Below are positions 41,942 through 48,619 of a stretch of 64,000 nt of DNA, piece after piece. How positions within the stretch are numbered: the stretch's first letter is position 1; every line of letters begins with the position of its first letter. Source of the stretch: Kluyvera sichuanensis (lineage in GTDB: Bacteria; Pseudomonadota; Gammaproteobacteria; Enterobacterales; Enterobacteriaceae); NCBI RefSeq assembly GCF_014218705.1, contig NZ_JABBJF010000021.1, forward strand, positions 1 to 64,000. The letters run 5' to 3'. The notes under the pieces are model-generated. The model did not search any database. It was not told the DNA's origin and saw only the letters and a program-made list of their open reading frames with translations. A program made the position numbers and the translations under genes.

Positions 41942-42184
41942 ATGAGCACTAAAGACTACACAGACGGGTACTTCAGCATCGACGCCGAGAGAGGCGAGTT
42001 GCTACATGGCGGCATCGCTGTCGGACGCGTCATTTTGGTTAACGGTCAGATTTACACAGAGCTGGACGATACCAGTTCAAGCGCACCTGTCGTCTCCGGC
42101 CCCTTCGGGACAAGAGAAGAGGCGCTCGATGATTTGTGGGACAACAGAGACGATGCGAATCAGGGCAGTGAGATTTTCGAATAA
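41942..42184 (+). CDS. Small unknown protein on the opposite strand
   Basis: 80 aa from MSTKDYTDGYFSIDAERGEL, behind AGAGGGAATGTG. Acidic, with GPFGTREEALDDLWDNRDD near the end. One of few + strand genes in this part. Unrecognised. Confidence 0.55.
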   Translation: MSTKDYTDGYFSIDAERGELLHGGIAVGRVILVNGQIYTELDDTSSSAPVVSGPFGTREEALDDLWDNRDDANQGSEIFE

Positions 42185-42800
42185 ACGTCCTCGGCGATTT
42201 CACCACCAAAACCCGTAACCCTTTACACTAGATCTGGCTTCCCGACATGAGCGTGCGAAGCTGATCTGGTCTCAACGCTCAACTGCGGGATTCACCAATT
42301 CCCGCACTCTTCAGGTGAATGAGGAAAAGGCATACTCCCGCAGCCGCCCCTCGCTCTGAACCGGGATGTACCCGTTTCCCGACCGGCAGCCAGCCTTTTC
42401 TCGGTTCGTATAGCGGGATTCCCACCGTTTCCCTGAAAACCTCCAGCCTTTTCCCTACGGCGATGCCCCGTTCCTGAAAAGGGACATGGCCTTTTCCCTG
42501 GATGGCCCGAAGGTTGACCGAAGGGGTGGATAGGGACGTTACGGGGGATGAAAACTATGGCTTGAATTTCTACGAAGAAAGTAGCGATACCCCTCTTCCC
42601 CTTCCCACTTATACCTCCAGTTAAATCTCTACGGATTTTCTCTCCTGTGGACGTGCAAACCTTCCCCCTGATAACACTCTATACGGCGAGTATTCCTTTG
42701 GGTGAAATGGGTGGTTTGTTCTCTCTACCGGCGTATGTGGTTTCGTTCTTTTTGAGGTGGTTCTTCTCTGTGTTTTCGTCTGGGGTGTTCTCGTCGTTTT

Positions 42801-43204
42801 GGGGAGTGTTCTTCTCCCTGTATGGAGTAATGGCAGGTGCGCTTTTCTCTTCGTTTACGTGAAATTGTGGAAGTGTGGGTAATGGCAGTAGGGCGCTTTA
42901 GTTGTTCTCCGCATATGAAGTAATGGCGTTCCCTGCTATTCAGGGATTTGCGCTCTCTTTCGGGGTAATGGTGGGTAAAGGAGATTGCGACGGTTCCTGT
43001 TCTGGTCTGGGTTTGTCCGGGGTTTCGTTCTGGCTGTTCTTCTCCGTGTATTGGGTAATGGCATATAGGGGTTTGCGTGCACGAGCTGCATTCACGGTTG
43101 CCTGGGGAGATTAGGTGGGTGCTCTGTAGCCTGGGGCAAAGAGGTGGGTCTTTTCGGTAGCCTGACAGGAAGAGGTGGGTGTTTCCGGGATTGTGGGTAA
43201 TGGC
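42801..43204. repeat. Interspersed repeats ending in GTAATGGC
   Basis: GTAATGGC or GTAATGGT starts at 42827, 42879, 42920, 42965, 43055 and 43197. Three copies share a longer unit beginning with TTCTTCTCC or GTTGTTCTCC (starts ~42809, 42901, 43036; ~26 bp). Two copies contain TGTGGGTAA (42874, 43192), the complement of the TTACCCACA at 38801. Confidence 0.75.
43096..43185. repeat. Three tandem ~30-bp repeats, fourth copy at 39880
   Basis: Units start GTTGCCTGGGG (43096), GTAGCCTGGGG (43126) and GTAGCCTGACA (43157), each followed by AGGTGGGTNTTT-like sequence. A fourth copy, GTAGCCTGGCGG ... AGAGGTGGGTGTTTTT, lies alone at 39880-39910. Iteron-like in size and spacing, though the units vary. 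Confidence 0.7.
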
Positions 43205-43228
43205 GTCTCTGGGTTTCCTGTGGGTGTG

Positions 43229-43265
43229 GTTAACTTGTTTTCTTGTGCCTGAAAACAACTTGTTT
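43229..43265. promoter_or_regulatory. Two adjacent AAACAAnTTGTTT-class elements without a gene
   Basis: TTAACTTGTTTTCTTGTGCC at 43230 and a perfect AAACAACTTGTTT at 43253-43265. The nearest gene in either direction is more than 350 bp away, so this may control an RNA or be the remains of a lost gene. Confidence 0.5.
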
Positions 43266-43457
43266 AGATGTCCAACATAACGCAACGGGAGCGCTTCTGA
43301 GCGTGTCTGCTTTTGGGTGGTATCACGAGTCGTTTTTGACGTTTTGGTCGCAGGGAGATGGATTCTGGTGCGCAGGAATTTGGGTATAAGAGATGGCGTG
43401 CGAAAACATCAATTTTTTAGACCAAATCAGGGGAAAGCGTTGACTTTTCGTTGACGT

Positions 43458-43478
43458 GTTATTTATTTGTTTTCTTAT
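43458..43478. repeat. 21-bp direct repeat, left copy
   Basis: GTTATTTATTTGTTTTCTTA plus T, identical at 44892-44912. The two copies flank the 396-aa gene. Confidence 0.7.
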
Positions 43479-43618
43479 GGGGGTAATTGGCTTAAATGCC
43501 TTGTCACGCCTGGGTTGGGGTAGGTTGGAGAGGTGGGGAAAGTGGCGATCAACGGACTCTTATAGAAATCCTCAATTTGTGACCGCCAATGTCAACGGAT
43601 TGATTAAGCTAGTTGTGC

Positions 43619-44809
43619 TCAAACATCTCCGTTCTTAATCCACTGCCTGATTTCCTCGTCTCGTGCGACTTCTTTCTCGTGTTGGGTAACATACAGGTCG
43701 GGTAAAAGAGGTGGAGCGAATTCTGGCTCTGTCGAACACCACTTTTCATATGCCTCACGCATAGATTTTTCTACATCCCAATGTTCCAACTCTTGGTATT
43801 CAATCGGCCAGTTATCCTGCAATTTCTTCACAGCTTTAGCCACGTCGTACCGGAAGTAAGGGTTAAGACCAATGAAATTACCAGCCAGCATGTCATCAAC
43901 CTCCTTCACTCTGGCAATCTTGGAAAACTTACCAATAGCAATGTTGAGATCCCAATCAGACACGAATAACAGCAGTGCGGCAAATGCCAGAAACTTAGCC
44001 TCTCCATATGCTCTGTCGCTAACCGTTTTTGTCTTAAACTCAATGTAATTGCTCATCACAAACCCAGTAAGCTTGTAAGTCTTATTTATCTCATCTTCCA
44101 AAAGCGATGGGTCGAGAATTGCACGGCCACGATTATTATCTATGTGTTCTAAGATTGCCGAAATGTCTCTATGGGATACTGAAATTTTACGCAATTGCTG
44201 GAGAGTCTTGATGTGAACTCTTAGCACCTCTTTGTCAATTGCACGAGACCAAGAAAAACCAGGCACAGTAGCCTGAATGGGTGAGAAAGGCATAATATCC
44301 GGGTTTGTCCATGCCAAATATGATTCACGTAACCCGCTAATATAGTCAAGCCAATCCAAATGACCCTTTTCCAGCCATATTTCAAATGTGGAGTCCTTAC
44401 GCTTATTGAAGAACCATTCCCTCATCTGCCACATTTTTTCTTGCGTAAAAATCCCTTCCTGTATGCCGGCGCATACCAGTTTTCGTATTACCTGCGAATA
44501 CTTTGTTCGATCTTTCGTGAATGTGACAAGGTGCTGCCTTACCTCAGATGTTAACCTATCTCCGTAGAAGTCACATGATGGATGGTGGCCTTGGCCAGCT
44601 TCACCAGTAAATCTGAAATGCGCCTTCTTGTGATAACCATCATTCCTAGAGGCTCTAACAAACGAGCCACCTCCGACTTTGCAAATTGGACAGATGATGT
44701 CTTCACGAGCGACAGCATGAACTGAGCTGTCATCTAAATTTTTAAGTGCCAAGTACTGCTCGGGGTCGACTTCCTTTTGTAACGATTTCGAAAAAGCTGT
44801 ATCCGTCAT
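43619..44809 (-). CDS. Unknown protein with N-terminal zinc-binding motif
   Basis: 396 aa. Cys40/Cys43 (CPIC) and His75-Cys79 (HHPSC) form a likely zinc site near the N-terminus. The rest is helical with no recognised catalytic motif. Codon use is more AT-rich than the phage core. Flanked by identical 21-bp promoter-like repeats, as if it had been added as a cassette. Accessory function (defence, exclusion or host takeover) is a guess from place and composition. Confidence 0.6.
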   Translation of the reverse strand: MTDTAFSKSLQKEVDPEQYLALKNLDDSSVHAVAREDIICPICKVGGGSFVRASRNDGYHKKAHFRFTGEAGQGHHPSCDFYGDRLTSEVRQHLVTFTKDRTKYSQVIRKLVCAGIQEGIFTQEKMWQMREWFFNKRKDSTFEIWLEKGHLDWLDYISGLRESYLAWTNPDIMPFSPIQATVPGFSWSRAIDKEVLRVHIKTLQQLRKISVSHRDISAILEHIDNNRGRAILDPSLLEDEINKTYKLTGFVMSNYIEFKTKTVSDRAYGEAKFLAFAALLLFVSDWDLNIAIGKFSKIARVKEVDDMLAGNFIGLNPYFRYDVAKAVKKLQDNWPIEYQELEHWDVEKSMREAYEKWCSTEPEFAPPLLPDLYVTQHEKEVARDEEIRQWIKNGDV

Positions 44810-44891
44810 ATTGTCCTCTTAAATGTCTCGTTCCAGTAATCGGTTGACTAAGGGGGCCGATCAACTACTTAGCCAAGATATTATAGCTCTT

Positions 44892-44912
44892 GTTATTTAT
44901 TTGTTTTCTTAT
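44892..44912 (-). promoter_or_regulatory. 21-bp direct repeat, right copy; promoter element
   Basis: Identical to 43458-43478. On the - strand the ACATATAAG next to it provides a -10 for the 396-aa gene. Confidence 0.6.
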
Positions 44913-44950
44913 ATGTGTAAACAAATAAACGCTACAATTTCGACAATAAC

Positions 44951-45787
44951 TCAATTCCTATTGTGTCCTACTGAACGAGAAAGCAGTATGCGTTTCCAGT
45001 GTGATTCTCGTCGGTTTATCTCGCAGGCGTCACTGTTAATGTCCATGATTTCCAGAATAGAGAACGTGACATTCTTGAGCCTTTCCTCATCGCCGGTTCC
45101 AAACGCTTCAATCAGGCCAGCATTCCCGCCGTGACCCGTTTTAAAGTAGGTCTTCCATCTTCCCCATATTCCGCCTTTGCCGTTTGCCTGGCCAACATAC
45201 AACTTCTCGCCATCAACATCAGTCAGCAGGTAGATGCCTTTGACAATACTCAGTGCAGTTCTCCACGACTTTAACTCCTGCCGAATGATGGTTCCGAGAC
45301 TGGCTCTGTCCAGAACTACGTCTTTGTAGCCGGGAAACTCGCCAAATGATAGACAGGATGGCGCAATCTCAACGACTCGCAGTTTTCCGGCAAGAGTTTC
45401 GCCGTTCAAAATAGATCTGCGAGGACGCTCCGCACTGACATACAAACGTCCACGATATTCATCCAGTTCAGGAACAGGTGTCAGTTGATAGAGATAGTAG
45501 TCTTCGTTCCGGCCAGGTACTGCATGTGATGCTGTCAGAGAACACCCAACGTTGAGATAGGTGCCAGCATAGAGAAATCGCGCCTTATCTTCAGTCTGAA
45601 TAAGAGAGACAACGTAAGTACGATTGAAGCTTTTCAGCTTCTGCAGGCATTGCCAGTCGTCGAACGTCTCTTTCACGAACTCCTGTATCGGGTTTTCTTT
45701 ATATTCGTTGGTGCTGGCTAAATGAATTTTGCTGTTATTTGGGGTCAGCTGCGGGTATAGCGACTGAAGGTACTGGAATAGTTCCAT
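44951..45787 (-). CDS. GIY-YIG nuclease-domain protein
   Basis: 278 aa from MELFQYLQSLYPQL. The N-terminal ~180 residues are unknown. The C-terminal domain has GIY at ~184, YVG at ~197, the catalytic Arg in WGRW (~210) and the metal-binding Glu in NRRESHW (~261). All key residues are present. A GIY-YIG domain at the C-terminus behind a specificity-like domain fits a restriction-type or mobile endonuclease. No intron or methylase partner lies beside it. Confidence 0.75.
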   Translation of the reverse strand: MELFQYLQSLYPQLTPNNSKIHLASTNEYKENPIQEFVKETFDDWQCLQKLKSFNRTYVVSLIQTEDKARFLYAGTYLNVGCSLTASHAVPGRNEDYYLYQLTPVPELDEYRGRLYVSAERPRRSILNGETLAGKLRVVEIAPSCLSFGEFPGYKDVVLDRASLGTIIRQELKSWRTALSIVKGIYLLTDVDGEKLYVGQANGKGGIWGRWKTYFKTGHGGNAGLIEAFGTGDEERLKNVTFSILEIMDINSDACEINRRESHWKRILLSRSVGHNRN

Positions 45788-45870
45788 GCAGAAAATGTCC
45801 CTTATGAGATCGGCTCTGATATCTGGTATCTCACATGGAGAGCCGATCTGTCCACGACAAAAAAAAAGGC

Positions 45871-46191
45871 TTACCAGTCCCAGCCAGGTAATCCGTCCAC
45901 CAGCTCGGCGTCGCAATCGAAGTGAACCGCGTCAAAGCCGGCATCCACTATGGTCTGTATGTTAGAGATCGTCTCTTCGGAAATGCCATACTCACGCAGC
46001 TCTTCTTTCCAGTCATTCCCTCGCATTCCAGCACGAACAATCCAGCCGTACTGTGTACCGTGTACCCAATTCAACCCGCGATCAGAAAGTGGGTCGAAGC
46101 AGGCAATGGGTAGCCGTTCTGAATCCGCTGCCGTTACGTGGGCGGTGCTGATCACCGCCGTCTTATACGATTCGGTGATTTTCAGCATCAT
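45871..46191 (-). CDS. Unknown plasmid-type protein (DUF5983-like)
   Basis: 106 aa. MLKITESYKTAVISTAHVTAADSERLP ... WIVRAGMRGNDWKEELREYGISEETISNIQTIVDAGFDAVHFDCDAE resembles short proteins of plasmid leading and accessory regions. Acidic C-terminus. GGAGAAGGC precedes the ATG; it overlaps the 78-aa gene. Confidence 0.55.
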   Translation of the reverse strand: MMLKITESYKTAVISTAHVTAADSERLPIACFDPLSDRGLNWVHGTQYGWIVRAGMRGNDWKEELREYGISEETISNIQTIVDAGFDAVHFDCDAELVDGLPGWDW

Positions 46192-46424
46192 GCCTTCTCC
46201 TTTGGAAACAGAATGTCGGCCGTGTCAGAAATGACATCCCAATTCACGCCGACGCTGGCGTCATGGCACTCTTTGATTTTTCGCAAAACCTGAACGCACT
46301 GTTCGTCAGTCAGGTCTGGTCGCACTTCACCTACATCTTCCTTGTGCCACATCACCATCAGCAGCGGCTCGTCTTCTGGGTAGTTCTCCAGCTTTTCGAT
46401 GATGTCTTTTGCGGTTCCGAGCAT
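46188..46424 (-). CDS. Small acidic unknown protein
   Basis: 78 aa from MLGTAKDIIEKLENYPEDEPLLMVMWHKEDVG. AAGGGG precedes the ATG. Overlaps the 106-aa gene start (translational coupling). Promoter with an AAACAATTTG element at 46437. Confidence 0.55.
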   Translation of the reverse strand: MLGTAKDIIEKLENYPEDEPLLMVMWHKEDVGEVRPDLTDEQCVQVLRKIKECHDASVGVNWDVISDTADILFPKEKA

Positions 46425-46436
46425 GATTAACCCCTT

Positions 46437-46450
46437 AAACAATTTGTCTT
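46437..46450 (-). promoter_or_regulatory. AAACAATTTGTCTT element
   Basis: Extended match CTTGTTGGTGTTATTATCTC, giving GATAAT with TTTTCT 16 bp upstream on the - strand. A further half-like copy AAACAAGATGTTT lies at 46488-46500. Confidence 0.6.
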
Positions 46451-46509
46451 CTTGTTGGTGTTATTATCTCAAATAACAAAAGGCAGAAAACAAGATGTTT
46501 AAGGGATGA

Positions 46510-46776
46510 TTAGGTGAGTTTGAAGTCGTCTATGTCATCAACAAACTCCATATACCTGGCTTCGACACTCGACAATCTGATCAGATACGCAAGCCCGTAA
46601 CTAAGTGAAGTGGGTTGCTCCAGCACAAATTAGAACCCATCATCATGCGTTTTACCAAGCCAGAATCCCCCACCGTATTCTTTTTCACGTTGGAAGAAAA
46701 CGAACTGTCCTGGTATCAGGTGTTTGAGTGCTTCGCCTCTATAGACGATCTCATATTTGGAATTTTTGATGCCCAT
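46510..46776 (-). pseudogene. Small gene interrupted by an in-frame TAA
   Basis: From the ATG at 46776 (behind GGCGGGAAAA) the frame reads MGIKNSKYEIVYRGEALKHL and stops at TAA (46630-46632) after 48 codons. The same frame continues protein-like (EQPTSLSYGLAYLIRLSSVE) to a second stop at 46510-46512. The full length would be 88 residues. Either a nonsense-inactivated gene, or two tiny genes with the second starting at GTG next to the TAA. Confidence 0.5.
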
Positions 46777-46867
46777 TTTTCCCGCCTCATAACACTGTAT
46801 AAATAAACAGTAATAATTATTGCAGTACCGGTCAACTTTGCTGGTTAAGGGAATAACAAGGTGGTGA

Positions 46868-46880
46868 AAACAATTTGTTT
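46868..46880 (+). promoter_or_regulatory. AAACAATTTGTTT element
   Basis: Near-perfect copy ~85 bp upstream of the + strand 67-aa gene; orientation is not evident because the core is symmetric. Confidence 0.5.
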
Positions 46881-46965
46881 CGGCACTTGAGATTTTGCAA
46901 ATCGCACATACATGGAAAACGGCAATTATTGAAACCTGATTTGACCCATGTGAAAGGAGGAAACG

Positions 46966-47169
46966 ATGAAGACCTATGATCGCAACCGTAACGCTATCAC
47001 TACCGGCAGCCGAGTGATGGTGGCAACGAATGGTGCAACGGGAGTCATCAAGGAAATCTGCGGAGAAGGCAAATCAGAAGAACAATTACGCCGTTCTGAC
47101 TGCGTATCTATCGAAGGTGTGGAGGGTCTGTTCTGCCCAATGGATTTGGTTCGCTTAGGGTTCCACTAA
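46966..47169 (+). CDS. Small unknown + strand protein
   Basis: 67 aa. MKTYDRNRNAITTGSRVMVATNGATGVIKEICGEGK ... GVEGLFCPMDLVRLGF. Strong GAAAGGAGG ribosome binding site. Beta-rich SH3-like pattern (GSRVMV ... GVIKEI). Function unknown; a bidirectional terminator follows. Confidence 0.6.
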   Translation: MKTYDRNRNAITTGSRVMVATNGATGVIKEICGEGKSEEQLRRSDCVSIEGVEGLFCPMDLVRLGFH

Positions 47170-47183
47170 TTTCACCAACCAGA

Positions 47184-47195
47184 AAACAAATTGTT
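47184..47195. promoter_or_regulatory. AAACAAATTGTT element
   Basis: Partial copy between a + strand gene and its terminator; no gene start is adjacent. Confidence 0.4.
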
Positions 47196-47196
47196 A

Positions 47197-47216
47197 AAGG
47201 CCACAATAGTGGCCTT
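47197..47216. terminator. Bidirectional terminator between convergent genes
   Basis: AAGGCCAC-AATA-GTGGCCTT. Confidence 0.75.
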
Positions 47217-47219
47217 CAT

Positions 47220-47591
47220 TTACTCAGCGATAAGCGATCCAATCATCGCCTGTAGCTCTCGTTCTTTTTCTTTGGCTACGCGTAGTAATTCGGCATTTAC
47301 ATGACGTTGCAGCTTATCCATTACACGGAACGACGGACGGCGCATGACGCTCTCGTCGATGGCTTTGGTATTCAAGCTAATAAGATGCCCGAAGTGGTTG
47401 AAGCCAGCCCCGACGAACACTTCATATAGCTGGGCATCGCGCTCAAACAGAGCGATCCCATTTCGCACCTCAAGCAGCGTTCCTTCCTCAATAAGCGTAT
47501 CCAGCGCCTTATCCCAGACCGGACAAAAGCGATAATTGAAACCTTCCAGTAATGCTGTAAAAAACAGCGAAACGGCATTACCCAACTTCAT
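47220..47591 (-). CDS. Unknown 123-aa protein
   Basis: MKLGNAVSLFFTALLEGFNYRFC, hydrophobic start, then a helical and charged C-terminus (LQRHVNAELLRVAKEKERELQAMIGSL). GGAAGAGTAACT precedes the ATG. Last of a four-gene operon (48560-47220). Confidence 0.55.
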   Translation of the reverse strand: MKLGNAVSLFFTALLEGFNYRFCPVWDKALDTLIEEGTLLEVRNGIALFERDAQLYEVFVGAGFNHFGHLISLNTKAIDESVMRRPSFRVMDKLQRHVNAELLRVAKEKERELQAMIGSLIAE

Positions 47592-47593
47592 AG

Positions 47594-47875
47594 TTACTCT
47601 TCCTTGCTCCTTGCTCTGTTAGCCTGCACTTCCTTAGCCAGCTCGTAGGTAATTTTGCACGGCACAATCATCGCCCAGCCTTTTTCGTGGCTGTTAATCA
47701 CCTGCTGAACATGGCCGTCTGTAATGGGCAGATCCGGCAACTGTTTAAAAACTTCCATCTGCTCATGGATATGCAGAAACCACCTTGCCAGCTCCATCTG
47801 CTCACCGCGGGTGAGGGGATTATCCAGCGGGGACTTAACAAAAGCGGAGACGCGCTCGACAGGCAGATCATTCAT
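47594..47875 (-). CDS. Unknown 93-aa protein
   Basis: MNDLPVERVSAFVKSPLDNPLTRGEQMELARWFLHIHEQMEVFK, helical. GAGGTGCGCGGC precedes the ATG, and the start overlaps the preceding stop. No recognised motif. Confidence 0.5.
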   Translation of the reverse strand: MNDLPVERVSAFVKSPLDNPLTRGEQMELARWFLHIHEQMEVFKQLPDLPITDGHVQQVINSHEKGWAMIVPCKITYELAKEVQANRARSKEE

Positions 47876-48441
47876 GCCGCGCACCTCTCTGCTTTATCCT
47901 GCAATTCGCGGACATACTCGACCAAAGAGCCGCCTGGTGGGATCTGGCATTCCTCAACTAACTGGAAGTAGATGTCTGCGGCCGCGCGTGTGTTCGAGCC
48001 TTTGTTTAGCTGCTCTTCGCGCAGCGCATCACGTTCGTTGATCAAACGAACACACTCGCCGTTACGCTGATCAACAACGGCCTCAAGTTCAGCGATACGT
48101 TCGCCTGGCGTCTTGCCTTCTTTGCGCTGGATGGTGACGGTAAACTCGCCCATTTCAGGAACGTTGTACCCCAGCTCTAGGTAGTTTCTGGCGCCGCTGC
48201 GGACGAACTCACCTGCGAACATGGTGGCGAACATCGCAGAGGCCATTTCTCCTTTGAAAAGCGACTCCAGAGCTAACGGAGTGCCGGCAGACAGAGCCTC
48301 TTTTGCTGTGTCCATTGCGTCCATGAACCGGTCGAACTCATTGGCGCGTTTCTCAAGGTCTCTCCACTGCTGGCTCCAACGGCGTGCCAGATGTTCGATA
48401 AAAACCTGCGCCGATTCATCAAAGTTACCTTCGAACGTCAC
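47872..48441 (-). CDS. Unknown 189-aa protein with coiled coil
   Basis: GTG start overlapping the stop of a 40-aa frame (TTGTGACG), with AAGGAG before it. Residues ~105-150 (KTPGERIAELEAVVDQRNGECVRLINERDALREE) are a coiled coil. An Ala/Met/Phe-rich stretch (MASAMFATMFAGEFV) near residue 68 may be amphipathic. Function unknown. Confidence 0.55.
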   Translation of the reverse strand: MTFEGNFDESAQVFIEHLARRWSQQWRDLEKRANEFDRFMDAMDTAKEALSAGTPLALESLFKGEMASAMFATMFAGEFVRSGARNYLELGYNVPEMGEFTVTIQRKEGKTPGERIAELEAVVDQRNGECVRLINERDALREEQLNKGSNTRAAADIYFQLVEECQIPPGGSLVEYVRELQDKAERCAA

Positions 48442-48560
48442 AAGCTCCTTGTCGATTTTATGGTTCCGGCAGGCGTTCCTTCGTTCCCCTGTAGCACTAA
48501 ATTAAATGGCAGCTTCGCCTGATTAACGCTGGCGAATGTAATTCTCGATTTTTCGCTCAT
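48438..48560 (-). CDS. Small unknown leader gene
   Basis: 40 aa, MSEKSRITFASVNQAKLPF. It begins 40 bp after an operator-like palindrome and ends overlapping the next gene's GTG, so it heads the four-gene operon. Too short to assign. Confidence 0.5.
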   Translation of the reverse strand: MSEKSRITFASVNQAKLPFNLVLQGNEGTPAGTIKSTRSL

Positions 48561-48599
48561 GTGTTTACCTCTGATAAAGTGGCTCTATTCTTACACAAA

Positions 48600-48619
48600 T
48601 TAGGTAAGTATTTACCTAT
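48600..48619. promoter_or_regulatory. Operator-like palindrome
   Basis: TTAGGTAAGTATTTACCTAT, 18 of 20 matches, just after the methyltransferase stop and 40 bp before the 40-aa gene. Confidence 0.75.

Larger units (their letters stand above)
42185..43618. other. 1.4-kb non-coding region with three repeat families
   Basis: No convincing gene. At 42360-42490 it holds repeated GTTTCCC/TTTTCCC words. At 42801-43204 it holds repeats ending GGTAATGGC, two with TGTGGGTAA (complement of DnaA-like TTACCCACA). At 43096-43185 three ~30-bp units lie in tandem. The long minus-strand frame at 42725-43285 is made of these repeats and is not treated as a gene. Repeats, DnaA-like boxes and lack of genes make this a candidate origin or incompatibility region. 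Confidence 0.5.

Noticed and set aside
42725..43285. 186-codon minus-strand frame in the repeat region
   Set aside because: Its sequence is built from DNA repeats (recurring HYSIQGEE-like pieces), has no fold-like pattern and no suitable start context.
44951..45787. GIY-YIG protein as a group I intron homing enzyme
   Set aside because: No intron or interrupted gene flanks it, and the nuclease domain is C-terminal, unlike most intron-encoded members.
46615..46806. 63-codon + strand frame
   Set aside because: Opposite to a minus-strand gene with ribosome binding site and more natural sequence.
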